Assembly: GCF_030505195.1 (NCBI RefSeq)
Contig: NZ_CP129672.1
Coordinates: forward strand, 124,001 to 188,000
DNA length: 64,000 nt
Direction of reading: 5' to 3'
DNA from: Comamonas testosteroni
Lineage (GTDB): Bacteria; Pseudomonadota; Gammaproteobacteria; Burkholderiales; Burkholderiaceae_C
In this document: piece by piece, positions 10,026-18,936 of the stretch
How positions within the stretch are numbered: position 1 is the first letter of the stretch
Layout: every line of letters starts with the position of its first letter
Position numbers and translations under genes: made by a program
Notes under the pieces: model-generated
The model's input: the letters and a program-made list of their open reading frames with translations, nothing else
What the model was told of the DNA's origin: nothing
Database searches by the model: none

Positions 10026-11510
10026 ATGACCTCTAGACCTTCACGCAAACCCGCCACCGAGTGCGCCCCCGGCCGTTCGCTGCTGGCAACCGCAGCACTG
10101 GCCGCCGTGCTCGCGCTGGCAGGCTGTGCCTCGCAAGGGCCGGCGCACCAGCCGCTGGCACGACTGGGCTCGGCCGATGTCGGCCTGAACGACTCCGCCA
10201 GCCTCAGCGCGGCGGACGCCACGGCACTGGCCTCCTCCCAATGGTGGACAGGTCTGGGCGATGCCCAGCTCAATCAGCTCATCGATCAGGCCCTGGCCGG
10301 CAGCCCCAGTCTGGCCGCCAGCAACGCCCGCTTTGAAAAAGCCGCGGCCCTGGCCACGGCCAGCAGCACGGCCAGCGATGTGCGCGGAACGCTGAGCGCC
10401 GACGCCACACGCCAGCGCTACACGGCCAACGGCATGATTCCCGCCCCCATTGCGGGCAATATCTTCAACAGCGCCAATCTGCAGGCCGGCCTGTCCTGGT
10501 CGCCCGATCTCTTCGGCAAGCATGCCGCAGACCTGCAGGCCGCACTGGGCCAGGCGCGTGCTGCCAAGGCCGACAGCGCCGCCGCCGCCAACCAGCTGGC
10601 CGCACAGGTGGCGCGAAGCTATATCGCCCTGGCCCGGCTGATTGCCCAGAAGGAAGTGGCACAGCGCACGCTGGGTCAGCGCCAGTCACTGCTGAGCCTG
10701 AGCGAGCAGCGCACCCGAGCGGGCCTGGACAGCCAGGTGGAGCTGACCCAGGCCCAGGCCGGCATGCCCGATGCCCAAACCCAGATCGAAATGCTCGGCG
10801 AGCAGATCACGCTGGCGCGCCGCACGATTGCCGTGCTCTGCGCCCAGGCGCCCGATGCGCAAAATGCGCTCTCGCCCAGACTGTCGGTGCTGCGCATCCA
10901 GCCCGTGCCCCAGGCACTGGGCGCGGACCTGCTGGGCCGCCGCCCCGATGTGGTGGCCGCGCGCTGGCGCGTGGAAGCGGCCACGCAAGGCATTGATTCC
11001 GCCAAGGCCGACTTCTACCCCGATGTGAACCTGACAGCCTTCGTGGGCCTGAACGCGCTGGGCCTGGACAATCTGCTGCAGGGCAGCTCGCGTCAGATGG
11101 GCATCACGCCTGCGCTGCGCCTGCCGATCTTCGACGGCAAGCGCCTGCGCGCCCAGTTGCGCGGCAAACAGGCCGATCTCGACACCGCCATCGCCCAGTA
11201 CAACGGCGCCGTGCTCGATGCCGTCAAGCAGGCGGGCGACGCCATTGCCTCCGTGCAATCGCTGCAGCGCCAGCAGCAGCTGCAAACCGAGTCGCTTTCC
11301 AAGGCCGAGCGTGCCTATGACTTTGCCGTGCAGCGCTATCAGGCCGGCCTAGGCAGCCAGGTCACCGTGCTCAACACCGAAACCCAGCTCATCAACCAGC
11401 GCCGTCTGGCCGTGGACCTGCAGGCGCGCGAGCTGGACACCCGAGTGGCCCTGGCCGCAGCCCTGGGCGGCGGCTGGAGCGACGACACCCCGGCTGTTGC
11501 CCTGCAATAA
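10026..11510 (+). CDS. Outer-membrane efflux lipoprotein, NodT/OprM family
   Basis: The 494-residue TolC-like outer-membrane channel carries a lipoprotein signal with lipobox LAGC at about residues 30-33 (ALAALAGCASQ-like region ending LALAGCASQ). Two outer-membrane efflux protein repeats are visible, with PDLFGK and GRRPDVVAARWRVEAATQG in the family positions, and the second ends with RRLAVDLQARELDTRVALAAALGGGW. It provides the exit duct for the EmrA-EmrB pump encoded next. Spacing to the MarR gene (60 bp) and to emrA (152 bp, containing a hairpin repeat) fits one operon with possible internal modulation. Confidence 0.92.
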   Translation: MTSRPSRKPATECAPGRSLLATAALAAVLALAGCASQGPAHQPLARLGSADVGLNDSASLSAADATALASSQWWTGLGDAQLNQLIDQALAGSPSLAASNARFEKAAALATASSTASDVRGTLSADATRQRYTANGMIPAPIAGNIFNSANLQAGLSWSPDLFGKHAADLQAALGQARAAKADSAAAANQLAAQVARSYIALARLIAQKEVAQRTLGQRQSLLSLSEQRTRAGLDSQVELTQAQAGMPDAQTQIEMLGEQITLARRTIAVLCAQAPDAQNALSPRLSVLRIQPVPQALGADLLGRRPDVVAARWRVEAATQGIDSAKADFYPDVNLTAFVGLNALGLDNLLQGSSRQMGITPALRLPIFDGKRLRAQLRGKQADLDTAIAQYNGAVLDAVKQAGDAIASVQSLQRQQQLQTESLSKAERAYDFAVQRYQAGLGSQVTVLNTETQLINQRRLAVDLQARELDTRVALAAALGGGWSDDTPAVALQ

Positions 11511-11533
11511 ACACCGCACTCAAAAAAAATCAA

Positions 11534-11610
11534 TAGCTGCTAGCGCTTTCCTACCAATGAATTCAAGGCTAAAACACCTTCAATTCCTTTATTGACAAGC
11601 GCCAGCAGCT
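11534..11610. repeat. Comamonadaceae-type intergenic hairpin repeat (class 1)
   Basis: AGCTGCTAGCGCTT at 11534-11547 pairs with AAGCGCCAGCAGCT at 11597-11610 (one mismatch) across a 49-nt spacer, followed by CCTCTTTTT. It lies between the outer-membrane factor gene and emrA. A similar arm pair occurs at 63280-63312. It may act as an attenuator or mRNA stabiliser. Confidence 0.6.
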
Positions 11611-11662
11611 CCTCTTTTTAAATAGCGCAAAACCGCTTCACAGATAACAAAGCGCCAACATC

Positions 11663-12967
11663 ATGACCGACACCAAGCCTACTCAGAACGCTCCCCAAGC
11701 TCCTGCGGCAGCTACACCCAGCGCCAACCCTGCGGGCCGCCGCAAGGGCCTGACCATCGTGGCGGCCGCCGTCGCCGTGGCCGCCATCGCCTGGGGCGGC
11801 TGGCACTGGATGGTGGCCCGCAACTACCAGACCACGGACAACGCCTATGTGGCCGGCAACGTGGTGCAGATCACGCCCCAGGTCGGCGGCACCGTGATCA
11901 GCATCGGCGCCGACGATACCGACTATGTCAGGGCCGGCCAGTTGCTGGTGCAGCTGGACCCTGCCGACTATCTGGTGCAACTGGCCCAGGCCGAGTCGCA
12001 ACTGGCCCAGACCGCGCGCCAGACCCGCACCCTGTACGCCAACAACGCCCCGCTGGCCGCCCAGGTGGCCCAGCGCGAAGCCGATCTGCTGCGCCTCAAG
12101 GCCGATGCCGCCAAGGCCAACGACGATGTGGCGCGCCGCCGCCCGCTCACGGCCACCGGCGCCGTGGGCAAGGAAGAGTTTGACCATGCCAAGGCCCTGG
12201 CCACGGCCGCCAGCAACGCCGTGGCGGCCGCCGAAGCCGCCGTGCGCGCTGCCAAGGCCCAGTTGACGGCCGCCGAAGCCCAGACCAAGGGAGCGACGGC
12301 CGAGGACTTCCCGGCCGTCATGGCGGCCGCAGCCAAGGTGCGCGAGGCCTATCTGGCCCTGCAGCGCACACGCCTGATCGCGCCCGTGGACGGTTTTGTG
12401 GCCAAGCGCGGCGTGCAACTGGGCCAGCGCGTGGCCGCCGGCTCGCCACTGCTGACCGTGGTCGATCTGCACAAGCTCTGGGTGGATGCCAACTTCAAGG
12501 AAAGCCAGCTGGCCGATCTGCGCATGGGCCAGAAGGTGGAGCTGAACGCCGATGTCTACGGCGACAAGACCAGCTATGAAGGCAAGGTCGTGGGCCTGGG
12601 CGCCGGCACGGGTGCGGCGTTTGCGCTGCTGCCTGCGCAAAACGCCACCGGCAACTGGATCAAGGTGGTGCAGCGCGTTCCCGTGCGCATCAGCCTGGAG
12701 CCCGAAGCGCTCAAGCAGCACCCGCTGCGCGTGGGCCTGTCCATGAACGTGAAGGTCGATATCCGCGACAAGGACGGCCAGGCCCTTGCCAGCACGCCGC
12801 GCACCGAGCCCGTGGCCCAGACCACCGTCTATGACGGCAGCCTGGCCCAGGCCGAGCAGCGCATCCAGCACATCATCGCTGGCGACAAACTGCCTGCGCT
12901 GACCCAGCTGTCCGATCTGCCCGCCCCGGCCGCGCCCACCCAGCCCGCTGCCCAGCCTGTGCAATAA
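11663..12967 (+). CDS. emrA: EmrA-type membrane fusion (periplasmic adaptor) protein
   Basis: The 434-residue HlyD/EmrA family adaptor has a single N-terminal membrane anchor at about residues 28-48 (TIVAAAVAVAAIAWGGWHWM). It is followed by the characteristic TTDNAYVAGNVVQITPQVGG barrel-sandwich start, a long alanine/glutamine-rich alpha-helical hairpin (about 100-215), and RLIAPVDGFVAKRGVQLGQ closing the lipoyl half. It bridges EmrB in the inner membrane to the outer-membrane factor. The C-terminal tail is rich in Ala and Pro. It ends 15 bp before emrB. Confidence 0.93.
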   Translation: MTDTKPTQNAPQAPAAATPSANPAGRRKGLTIVAAAVAVAAIAWGGWHWMVARNYQTTDNAYVAGNVVQITPQVGGTVISIGADDTDYVRAGQLLVQLDPADYLVQLAQAESQLAQTARQTRTLYANNAPLAAQVAQREADLLRLKADAAKANDDVARRRPLTATGAVGKEEFDHAKALATAASNAVAAAEAAVRAAKAQLTAAEAQTKGATAEDFPAVMAAAAKVREAYLALQRTRLIAPVDGFVAKRGVQLGQRVAAGSPLLTVVDLHKLWVDANFKESQLADLRMGQKVELNADVYGDKTSYEGKVVGLGAGTGAAFALLPAQNATGNWIKVVQRVPVRISLEPEALKQHPLRVGLSMNVKVDIRDKDGQALASTPRTEPVAQTTVYDGSLAQAEQRIQHIIAGDKLPALTQLSDLPAPAAPTQPAAQPVQ

Positions 12968-12982
12968 GACGCGGAATCAGCC

Positions 12983-14626
12983 ATGACTTCCACGACCTCT
13001 GCCAATCCTGCGCCAGGCGGACCTGCGCCAGGCGGACCTGTGCCAGGCGATTCACCGCCAGCCCCGGCGGCCCGCCCCATGCCGCCTGCCATCGCCCCGC
13101 TCAAGGGCGCGCAGCTCGCCCTGGGCACGCTGGCGCTATCGCTGGCCACCTTCATGAACGTGCTGGACTCCTCCATCGCCAACGTGGCCATTCCGGCCAT
13201 CTCCGGCGATGTAGGCGTCAGCCCCAGCCAGGGCACCTGGGTCATCACCAGCTTTGGTGTGGCCAATGCCATCTCCGTGCCGCTGACGGGCTGGCTCACC
13301 CAGCGCTTCGGCGCCGTGCGCCTGTTCACCATGAGCGTGCTGCTGTTCGTGCTGACCTCCTGGCTCTGCGGCTTCGCCTCCTCGCTGGAGATGCTGGTGC
13401 TGTTCCGTGTGCTGCAAGGCGCCGTGGCCGGCCCCATGATTCCGCTGTCGCAGACCCTGCTGCTGTCCAGCTATCCGCCCGCCAAGGCCGGTGTGGCGCT
13501 ATCGCTGTGGGGCGTGACCACGCTGGTCGCGCCCGTGGTGGGGCCACTTCTGGGCGGCTGGATCACGGACAATATTTCCTGGCCCTGGATCTTCTACATC
13601 AATGTGCCCGTGGGCCTGCTCTCGGCCCTCATGACCTGGAGCATCTACCGCAACCGCGAAACGCCCACGCGCAAACTGCCTATCGACACCGTGGGCCTGT
13701 CCCTGCTCGTGCTCTGGGTGGCCGCGCTGCAGCTGATGCTGGACAAGGGCAAGGAGCTGGACTGGTTTGCCTCCAATGAAATCATCGCCTTTGCGGTGAT
13801 TGCCGTGGTGGCCTTTGCCGTGTTCGTGGTCTGGGAGTTGACCGACGCCCATCCCGTCGTCGATCTGCGCCTGTTCAAGCGGCGCAACTTCGCGGCTGGC
13901 TCGATCGCGCTGTCCATCGCCTATGGCCTGTTCTTCGGCAATGTGGTGCTGCTGCCGCTGTGGCTGCAGCAATGGATGGGCTACACCTCCACCTCGGCCG
14001 GCCTGGCCCTGGCGCCGGTGGGCCTGCTGGCCATCCTGCTCACGCCCATGGTGGGCCGCAAGGTCGGCGTCTGGGACCCGCGCAAGATGGCAACCATTGC
14101 CTTCATCGTGTTTGCCATGGTGCTGTGGATGCGCTCGCAGTTCACCGTGGAGACCGACTTCGCCCACATCCTGATTCCCACGCTGATTCAGGGCGGCGCC
14201 ATGGCTTTTTTCTTCATTCCGCTGACCACCATCACGCTGAGCGGGCTGACGCCGGACCGCATTCCTGCCGCCGCAGGCCTGTCCAACTTCGTGCGGATCA
14301 CGGCGGGCGCCATGGGCACCTCGATTGCCACCACGCTCTGGGAAAGCCGGGCTTCCATGCACCACGCCCATCTGACCGAGCTGCTGGTGCAGGGCCAGGG
14401 CACGTTTGCGAGCACGGTCAAAAATCTGCAGGCAGCAGGCATGAGCGCCGAGCAGGCCTATGCCCAGATCAACCGGCTGATCGATCAACAGGCCTTCACG
14501 CGGGCCGCCGACGACATCTTTCTGGCATCGTCCTTTCTTTTCCTGAGCCTGATCGTGCTGATCTGGTTCACCAAGCGCCCGGCCTCTCCCGCAGGAGCCG
14601 CCGACGCGGCCGCCGGCGCACACTGA
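12983..14626 (+). CDS. emrB: EmrB-type MFS multidrug efflux transporter (DHA2, 14 TM)
   Basis: The 547-residue proton-drug antiporter has a hydrophobic profile consistent with 14 helices. DHA2 signatures include LDSSIANVAIPAISGDVGVS in helix 1, GWLTQRFGAVRLF after helix 2 and RVLQGAVAGPMIPLSQTLL in helix 4. The first 35 residues form a proline/glycine tail containing a threefold PAPGG-type repeat encoded by a 15-bp DNA repeat. The gene completes the tripartite pump with the upstream EmrA and outer-membrane protein. A strong terminator follows at 14646. Confidence 0.94.
   Translation: MTSTTSANPAPGGPAPGGPVPGDSPPAPAARPMPPAIAPLKGAQLALGTLALSLATFMNVLDSSIANVAIPAISGDVGVSPSQGTWVITSFGVANAISVPLTGWLTQRFGAVRLFTMSVLLFVLTSWLCGFASSLEMLVLFRVLQGAVAGPMIPLSQTLLLSSYPPAKAGVALSLWGVTTLVAPVVGPLLGGWITDNISWPWIFYINVPVGLLSALMTWSIYRNRETPTRKLPIDTVGLSLLVLWVAALQLMLDKGKELDWFASNEIIAFAVIAVVAFAVFVVWELTDAHPVVDLRLFKRRNFAAGSIALSIAYGLFFGNVVLLPLWLQQWMGYTSTSAGLALAPVGLLAILLTPMVGRKVGVWDPRKMATIAFIVFAMVLWMRSQFTVETDFAHILIPTLIQGGAMAFFFIPLTTITLSGLTPDRIPAAAGLSNFVRITAGAMGTSIATTLWESRASMHHAHLTELLVQGQGTFASTVKNLQAAGMSAEQAYAQINRLIDQQAFTRAADDIFLASSFLFLSLIVLIWFTKRPASPAGAADAAAGAH
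13007..13051 (+). repeat. In-frame 15-bp tandem repeat in the emrB 5' end
   Basis: Three units of CCTGCGCCAGGCGGA (the third with two changes) encode PAPGG, PAPGG and PVPGD at residues 9-23 of EmrB. The unit is a multiple of three, so copy changes would alter only tail length. Confidence 0.85.
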
Positions 14627-14645
14627 TTGACTTCAGACCAAATTG

Positions 14646-14687
14646 GCTGAAAACGCTTGACTCACAAGCGTTTTCAGCTATTTTTTT
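14646..14687 (+). terminator. Intrinsic terminator after emrB
   Basis: Perfect 14-bp stem GCTGAAAACGCTTG / CAAGCGTTTTCAGC with ACTCA loop, then seven T at 14681-14687. It separates the convergent emrB and TPR genes. Confidence 0.92.
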
Positions 14688-14695
14688 GATAGCTC

Positions 14696-15031
14696 CTAAA
14701 CGCCATGAGCCTGCTTGTCCAGGCGTCGCAAAAACACCTGCAACTCCTTGACGACCTGGGCATCGCCCTTGGCCTGGGCGCAGCTCAGCCCTTGCTGCCA
14801 GGCGGCTCGCGCCGCCTGCGCATCGCCCAGCGCCAGCTCCACCTTGCCCAGCTGCTTCCAGGCGACGGAGTATTCGGCATCCAGTGCCGTGGCCTTGCTC
14901 AGATGCTCGCGCGCCACGGCCATCTGCTCATCGTCGGCATAGGCCTTGCCCAGGGTATAGCGCAGCAGCGCACCGTCCTTGCCGGCCGCCAGCATGCTCT
15001 CCAGATTGTGAACCATGGGATTCATGTGCAT
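14696..15031 (-). CDS. Small TPR-repeat protein
   Basis: The 111-residue soluble protein starts at the ATG at 15031, selected because GAGGAG lies 4 nt upstream. Two to three tetratricopeptide units are visible: ALLRYTLGKAYADDEQMAVA, REHLSKATALDAEYSVAWKQ then LGKVELALGDAQAARAAWQQ, with the TPR Gly/Ala/Pro spacing. Such proteins are protein-interaction scaffolds; no partner can be named from context. It ends 9 bp from the T-run of the emrB terminator. Confidence 0.8.
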   Translation of the reverse strand: MHMNPMVHNLESMLAAGKDGALLRYTLGKAYADDEQMAVAREHLSKATALDAEYSVAWKQLGKVELALGDAQAARAAWQQGLSCAQAKGDAQVVKELQVFLRRLDKQAHGV

Positions 15032-15175
15032 TTGCTCCTCAGGCAGCGAGTGTCGCATTCGCCCCATCGGATCAGGGCAATGGCCGCCCCGGCGATACGG
15101 CCTCTCGCAAGCCGGCTCTTGCAGCGCGGCAAACCGTCCCAAACTGCGGCAATTGTCTTACTAAGGCGTCCGATC

Positions 15176-16258
15176 TTGTTTCGCAAACCAAGCCTCAACA
15201 CCCCCATCGCCGACTACGAGGACTCGCCTCAGTACTCGGGCGGGCGCTTTCGCAACACGCATCCACGTCCGGCCGACGGACCCAAGCCCGATGCAGGGAC
15301 GCTATGGAAGTTCTTCTTCAACAAGCCGGCCGATTCCGAGCCGGGCAAGGCGCTGCCCGTGCTGCCGCTGAGCACGGCCGAGCTGAGCCTCGCGCCCGAG
15401 CGCAGCCTGTATCGCCTGGGCCATTCGACCTTGCTGATGAAGTTGCGCGGCGGCTGGTGGCTGACGGACCCCGTATTTTCCGAGCGTGCCTCGCCGCTAT
15501 CGTTTGCCGGCCCCAAGCGCTTTCATGCCCCGCCGATTACCCTGGACGAGTTGCCGGCCTTGCGCGGCGTGCTGCTGTCGCATGACCACTACGACCACCT
15601 GGACCGCGCCACCATTCGCGTGCTCGCGCCCAAGGTGGGAGTTTTCCTCTGCCCTCTGGGAGTGGGTGACAGACTGGCAGCCTGGGGCGTACCGGCCGAC
15701 AAGATCGTGCAGCACGACTGGTGGCAGGGCAGCGAGGTCGACGGCCTGCGCTTCACGGCCACGCCCGCCCAGCATTTCTCGGGACGCAGCCTGCGTGACG
15801 GCAACCGCACCCTATGGGCTTCCTGGACCATAGAAGAGCTCCAGGCCGACAGGCCGCTGCGCGTCTTCTTCAGCGGCGATGGCGGCTACTTCGACGGTTT
15901 TGCCGAAATCGGCAGGCGCTTCGGCCCCTTCGATGTCACATTGATGGAGACCGGCGCCTACGACGCCCACTGGCCCTATGTCCATATGCATCCGGCCCAG
16001 ACCGTGCAGGCCCACCGGGATCTCGGCGGCCAATGGCTGCTGCCCATACACAACGGCACTTTCAACCTCGCCATGCATGCCTGGTGGGACCCGTTCGAGC
16101 AGATTCTGAAACTGGGCAGACAGCACGGTATCGAGGTCGCCACGCCCATGATGGGCGAGCGCCTGGACCTGGGCGCTCCGCATGCGGGCTCGGCCTGGTG
16201 GCGCGCCTGCGCCGAGGCCGACAACAAGGAGCTGGACCTGCGCCCGGTGCAACCCTGA
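15176..16258 (+). CDS. Metallo-beta-lactamase-fold hydrolase (UlaG / NAPE-PLD-like)
   Basis: The approximately 360-residue protein starts at TTG 15176, with AAGG 9-12 nt upstream; no ATG is available in a suitable place. The metal site appears as LSHDHYDHLD (HxHxDH motif at about residue 140). Downstream metal ligands lie in FFSGDGGYFDGF (Asp) and in LLPIHNGTFNLAMH (His). The N-terminal NTHPRP and KFFFNKPADSEPGKALPVLP pattern matches NAPE-phospholipase D-like bacterial relatives. The fold hydrolyses phosphodiester or lactone substrates; the actual substrate is unknown. There is no signal peptide. Confidence 0.8.
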   Translation: MFRKPSLNTPIADYEDSPQYSGGRFRNTHPRPADGPKPDAGTLWKFFFNKPADSEPGKALPVLPLSTAELSLAPERSLYRLGHSTLLMKLRGGWWLTDPVFSERASPLSFAGPKRFHAPPITLDELPALRGVLLSHDHYDHLDRATIRVLAPKVGVFLCPLGVGDRLAAWGVPADKIVQHDWWQGSEVDGLRFTATPAQHFSGRSLRDGNRTLWASWTIEELQADRPLRVFFSGDGGYFDGFAEIGRRFGPFDVTLMETGAYDAHWPYVHMHPAQTVQAHRDLGGQWLLPIHNGTFNLAMHAWWDPFEQILKLGRQHGIEVATPMMGERLDLGAPHAGSAWWRACAEADNKELDLRPVQP

Positions 16259-16289
16259 ACGCGCTGCCGACATCGCCGACAATGCGGCC

Positions 16290-16847
16290 ATGGACTCTAC
16301 GCGCACCCCACACCTTGCCGCCGCTTCTTTGCTCAGCTTGCTGCTCGGTGCCTGCTCCAGCCTTCCTGATGACAGCCAGCCCAAGCCGCTTGCGAGTGCC
16401 GACACACCGCAGACGGTTTCCCCTAAGCCAGAGCTGACACCTGCCCCGGCGGCATCTCCAAAGCGTCCACAGAGCACGGAGTGGCCTGCCTGGATCCATG
16501 CAGATTGCACGCCCCCCGCCCAGCTCGATCAGCAACCCCGGCCACGCCGCCACACCACGCCTTTCATCAGCGCCCACTGGTTTCCAAACGGGCTGGAAAC
16601 CACGGTGGTCTTTCGCCTGGAGGTCACGGCTCAGGGTCAACTCGGCCGTGTGGCCTATCAGCCCGCCGATACCGATCCCCGCATCGTGAAGTCCATCATG
16701 CGCTCGCTCGAACGCTGGAAGTTCAAGCCCGGCATGCGCCAGGGCCAGCCCGTGACAGCCTGCTTCGAGCAGCCCTACCAACTGGTGTTTCCGCGCCAAG
16801 AGGTCGACGCCCCTCGCACGCCCACCATGAACACGGACCCGCAGTGA
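16290..16847 (+). CDS. TonB C-terminal-like lipoprotein
   Basis: The 185-residue predicted lipoprotein starts at ATG 16290. Signal peptide with lipobox LGAC (Cys at about residue 23, in LLSLLLGACSS), then a proline-rich linker, then a domain with TTVVFRLEVTAQGQLGRVAYQ and RSLERWKFKPGMRQGQPV. That pattern is of the TonB C-terminal domain fold, as in energy transducers or stand-alone periplasmic proteins. The TonB transmembrane anchor and ExbB/ExbD neighbours are absent, so it is unlikely to be a canonical TonB. Confidence 0.7.
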   Translation: MDSTRTPHLAAASLLSLLLGACSSLPDDSQPKPLASADTPQTVSPKPELTPAPAASPKRPQSTEWPAWIHADCTPPAQLDQQPRPRRHTTPFISAHWFPNGLETTVVFRLEVTAQGQLGRVAYQPADTDPRIVKSIMRSLERWKFKPGMRQGQPVTACFEQPYQLVFPRQEVDAPRTPTMNTDPQ

Positions 16848-16943
16848 GAGCGCAAGCTCAGTGACGACGATCTGTGCTCGAAAACCCCAAAATCCACTCA
16901 TTGCGGTGGTGCAGGCACCCTGCCCACCGCTAGAATTGCCAAC

Positions 16944-17185
16944 GTCAGGAGAGAGTGCCTGCAGCTTGAAGCTGCCTCGCACCGCCGAAGGCGCAGACCC
17001 CCTACCCGGTGTCAAAACGCTCAGGCAAAAGGACTGACAAGCGCTGCAAGGTGTGCAAACCTGCAGCGTCCCTTGCTGGAGAGAGATGCAGGCCGTCATT
17101 TCGTATGTGCGCCGACATCCACCGAAGGAGCAAACCGCCCGCGAAAGCAAAGGCGGTGAATCTCTCAGGTAAAGCGGACAGCAGG
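16944..17185 (+). promoter_or_regulatory. Tandem glycine riboswitch upstream of gcvT
   Basis: Two consecutive glycine aptamers can be read by motif. Aptamer 1 spans about 16944-17038: GTCAGGAGAGAG, a variable arm, then GCACCGCCGAAGGCGCA and CTCAGGCAAAAGGACTGAC, with P1 GTCAG/CTGAC. Aptamer 2 spans about 17073-17185: GCTGGAGAGAG, then CACCGAAGGAGCAA and CTCTCAGGTAAAGCGGACAGC, with P1 GCTG/CAGC. The CCGAAGG and CTCAGG cores are the conserved glycine-binding residues. The linker is about 35 nt. The leader ends about 70 bp before gcvT. In this arrangement glycine binding turns on the glycine cleavage operon. Confidence 0.95.
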
Positions 17186-17255
17186 GCAAGCCCGCCAAGC
17201 ATGGCCCAGTCATGCATGGCCACTCATTGGGTTTTGACCACCGGAGCGCTTGCCT

Positions 17256-18392
17256 GTGACTGCTGCCGCCACCTCTTCCGATCTGCGTTCCACGCCGCTG
17301 CTTGCCCTGCACCAGAAACTGGGCGCCCGCATGGTGCCGTTTGCCGGCTACTCAATGCCCGTGCAATACCCTCAAGGCCTGATGGCCGAGCATCTGCACA
17401 CGCGCAGGGCCGCCGGCCTGTTCGATGTCTCGCACATGGGCCAGTTGCTTTTGCGCGGCCCCGATGCCGCTGCCGCCCTCGAATCGCTGATGCCCGTCGA
17501 TGTCATGGACCTGGGCCTGCACAAGCAGCGCTACGGCCTGCTGCTCAATGAACAAGGCGGAATTCTCGACGACCTGATGTTCGTCAATCGCGGCGATGAT
17601 CTGTTCCTCATCGTCAACGGTGCCTGCAAAGAGGCCGATATCGTTCATATCCAGAGCAGCATCGGCAGCCTCTGCGAGGTCGTTGCACTGCCCGACCGCG
17701 CCCTGCTGGCCCTGCAAGGCCCGCAAGCCGCTGCGGCACTCTCGCGCCTGATTCCCGGTGTTGCGCAACTGGTCTTCATGACCGGCAATCACTTCGACTG
17801 GCAGGGCCATGCGCTCTACATCACACGCAGCGGCTATACGGGCGAGGACGGTTTTGAAATCTCCCTGCCCGGCGAAGCAGCCGAAGCCTTTGCCCAAGCT
17901 CTGCTGGCACAGCCCGAGGTGGCCCCCATCGGCCTGGGCGCGCGCAACTCGCTGCGCCTTGAAGCCGGACTTTGCCTGTACGGCAACGACATAGACACCA
18001 GCACCACCCCGGTGGAAGCCGCGCTGAACTGGGCCATGCAGAAGGTGCGCCGCACCGGCGGCGAGCGCGAGGGCGGTTTTCCCGGCGCGGCCATCGTGCT
18101 GGAGCAATTGCACAACCCTCAATCGCTGCGCCGCAAGCGTGTGGGCTTGATCGCGCTGGAGCGCATTCCCGTGCGCGAGCCCGCCGTGCTGGAAAACATG
18201 GACGGACAGCATATCGGCCACATCACCAGCGGCCTGCTCAGCCCCACGCTCAACCAGCCTGTGGCGCTGGCCTATGTCGAGCCCGACTATGCCGCCATCG
18301 GTACGGAAATCTTCGCCATGGTGCGCGGCAAGCCCGTCCCCATGAAGGTGGTCGCCACGCCCTTCGTTCCCACCCGCTACTACCGCGGCTAG
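17256..18392 (+). CDS. gcvT: Glycine cleavage system T protein (aminomethyltransferase)
   Basis: The 378-residue GcvT transfers the aminomethyl-derived methylene from the H-protein lipoyl arm to tetrahydrofolate, releasing ammonia. The GTG at 17256 is preferred over the TTG at 17250 because GGAG at 17243-17246 gives normal spacing. Family features include RMVPFAGYSMPVQYP, LFDVSHMGQLLLRG, GYTGEDGFEISLP and ARNSLRLEAGLCLYGNDID. It is first in the operon gcvT-gcvH-unknown-gcvP behind the glycine riboswitch. Confidence 0.95.
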   Translation: MTAAATSSDLRSTPLLALHQKLGARMVPFAGYSMPVQYPQGLMAEHLHTRRAAGLFDVSHMGQLLLRGPDAAAALESLMPVDVMDLGLHKQRYGLLLNEQGGILDDLMFVNRGDDLFLIVNGACKEADIVHIQSSIGSLCEVVALPDRALLALQGPQAAAALSRLIPGVAQLVFMTGNHFDWQGHALYITRSGYTGEDGFEISLPGEAAEAFAQALLAQPEVAPIGLGARNSLRLEAGLCLYGNDIDTSTTPVEAALNWAMQKVRRTGGEREGGFPGAAIVLEQLHNPQSLRRKRVGLIALERIPVREPAVLENMDGQHIGHITSGLLSPTLNQPVALAYVEPDYAAIGTEIFAMVRGKPVPMKVVATPFVPTRYYRG

Positions 18393-18514
18393 GTCTACAG
18401 CCGCGCATGAGACGGGCCAGTTTGCCAAACAGCGGCCAGAACACCGCTAAAGTGCGAGCTGGACCTTTCTCAAACAACACCCGATTCCCCTGAATCCCCC
18501 ATCTGGAGCTTTCC

Positions 18515-18889
18515 ATGAGCATCAAGTATTCCAAAGAACACGAGTGGATCAACGCCGCTGACACCAATGCCGCCATCGTCGGCATCACCGTACACGCACA
18601 GGATGCGCTGGGCGATGTGGTGTTTGTGGACCTGCCTGCCGTGGGATCCTCCTTCAAGGCCGGCGATGTGGCTGGCGTGGTCGAGTCCGTCAAGGCGGCT
18701 GCCGATGTCTACATGCCCGTGACCGGCGAGATCGTCGAAGTCAACGAAGCCCTGCGCGATGACCCGTCGCTGGCCAACAGCGACCCGCTGGCCGCGGGCT
18801 GGTTCTTCAAGGTCAAGATGAGCAATGTGGGCGAGCTCGAAGCTCTGATGGAAGAGACCGCCTACAACGATTTCGCCAAGGACCACTAA
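18515..18889 (+). CDS. gcvH: Glycine cleavage system H protein (lipoyl carrier)
   Basis: The 124-residue lipoyl protein shuttles intermediates between GcvP, GcvT and the E3 dehydrogenase. The lipoylated lysine is Lys60 in VVESVKAAADVY. The N-terminus KYSKEHEWI and the late glycine-rich NSDPLAAGWFFKVK are typical. A GGAG site precedes the ATG. It lies 122 bp after gcvT and is followed by a terminator-like hairpin before the next gene. Confidence 0.97.
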   Translation: MSIKYSKEHEWINAADTNAAIVGITVHAQDALGDVVFVDLPAVGSSFKAGDVAGVVESVKAAADVYMPVTGEIVEVNEALRDDPSLANSDPLAAGWFFKVKMSNVGELEALMEETAYNDFAKDH

Positions 18890-18896
18890 GCGTATC

Positions 18897-18926
18897 AACG
18901 GCCCTCGCATTGCGAAGGCCGTTTTT
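18897..18926 (+). terminator. Hairpin with T-run between gcvH and the unknown gene
   Basis: Stem AACGGCC / GGCCGTT (18897-18903, 18917-18923) with an inner TCGC/GCGA extension, followed by five T. It could give partial termination so that gcvT-gcvH are made in excess over gcvP. Confidence 0.75.
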
Positions 18927-18936
18927 GCATGCAGCC

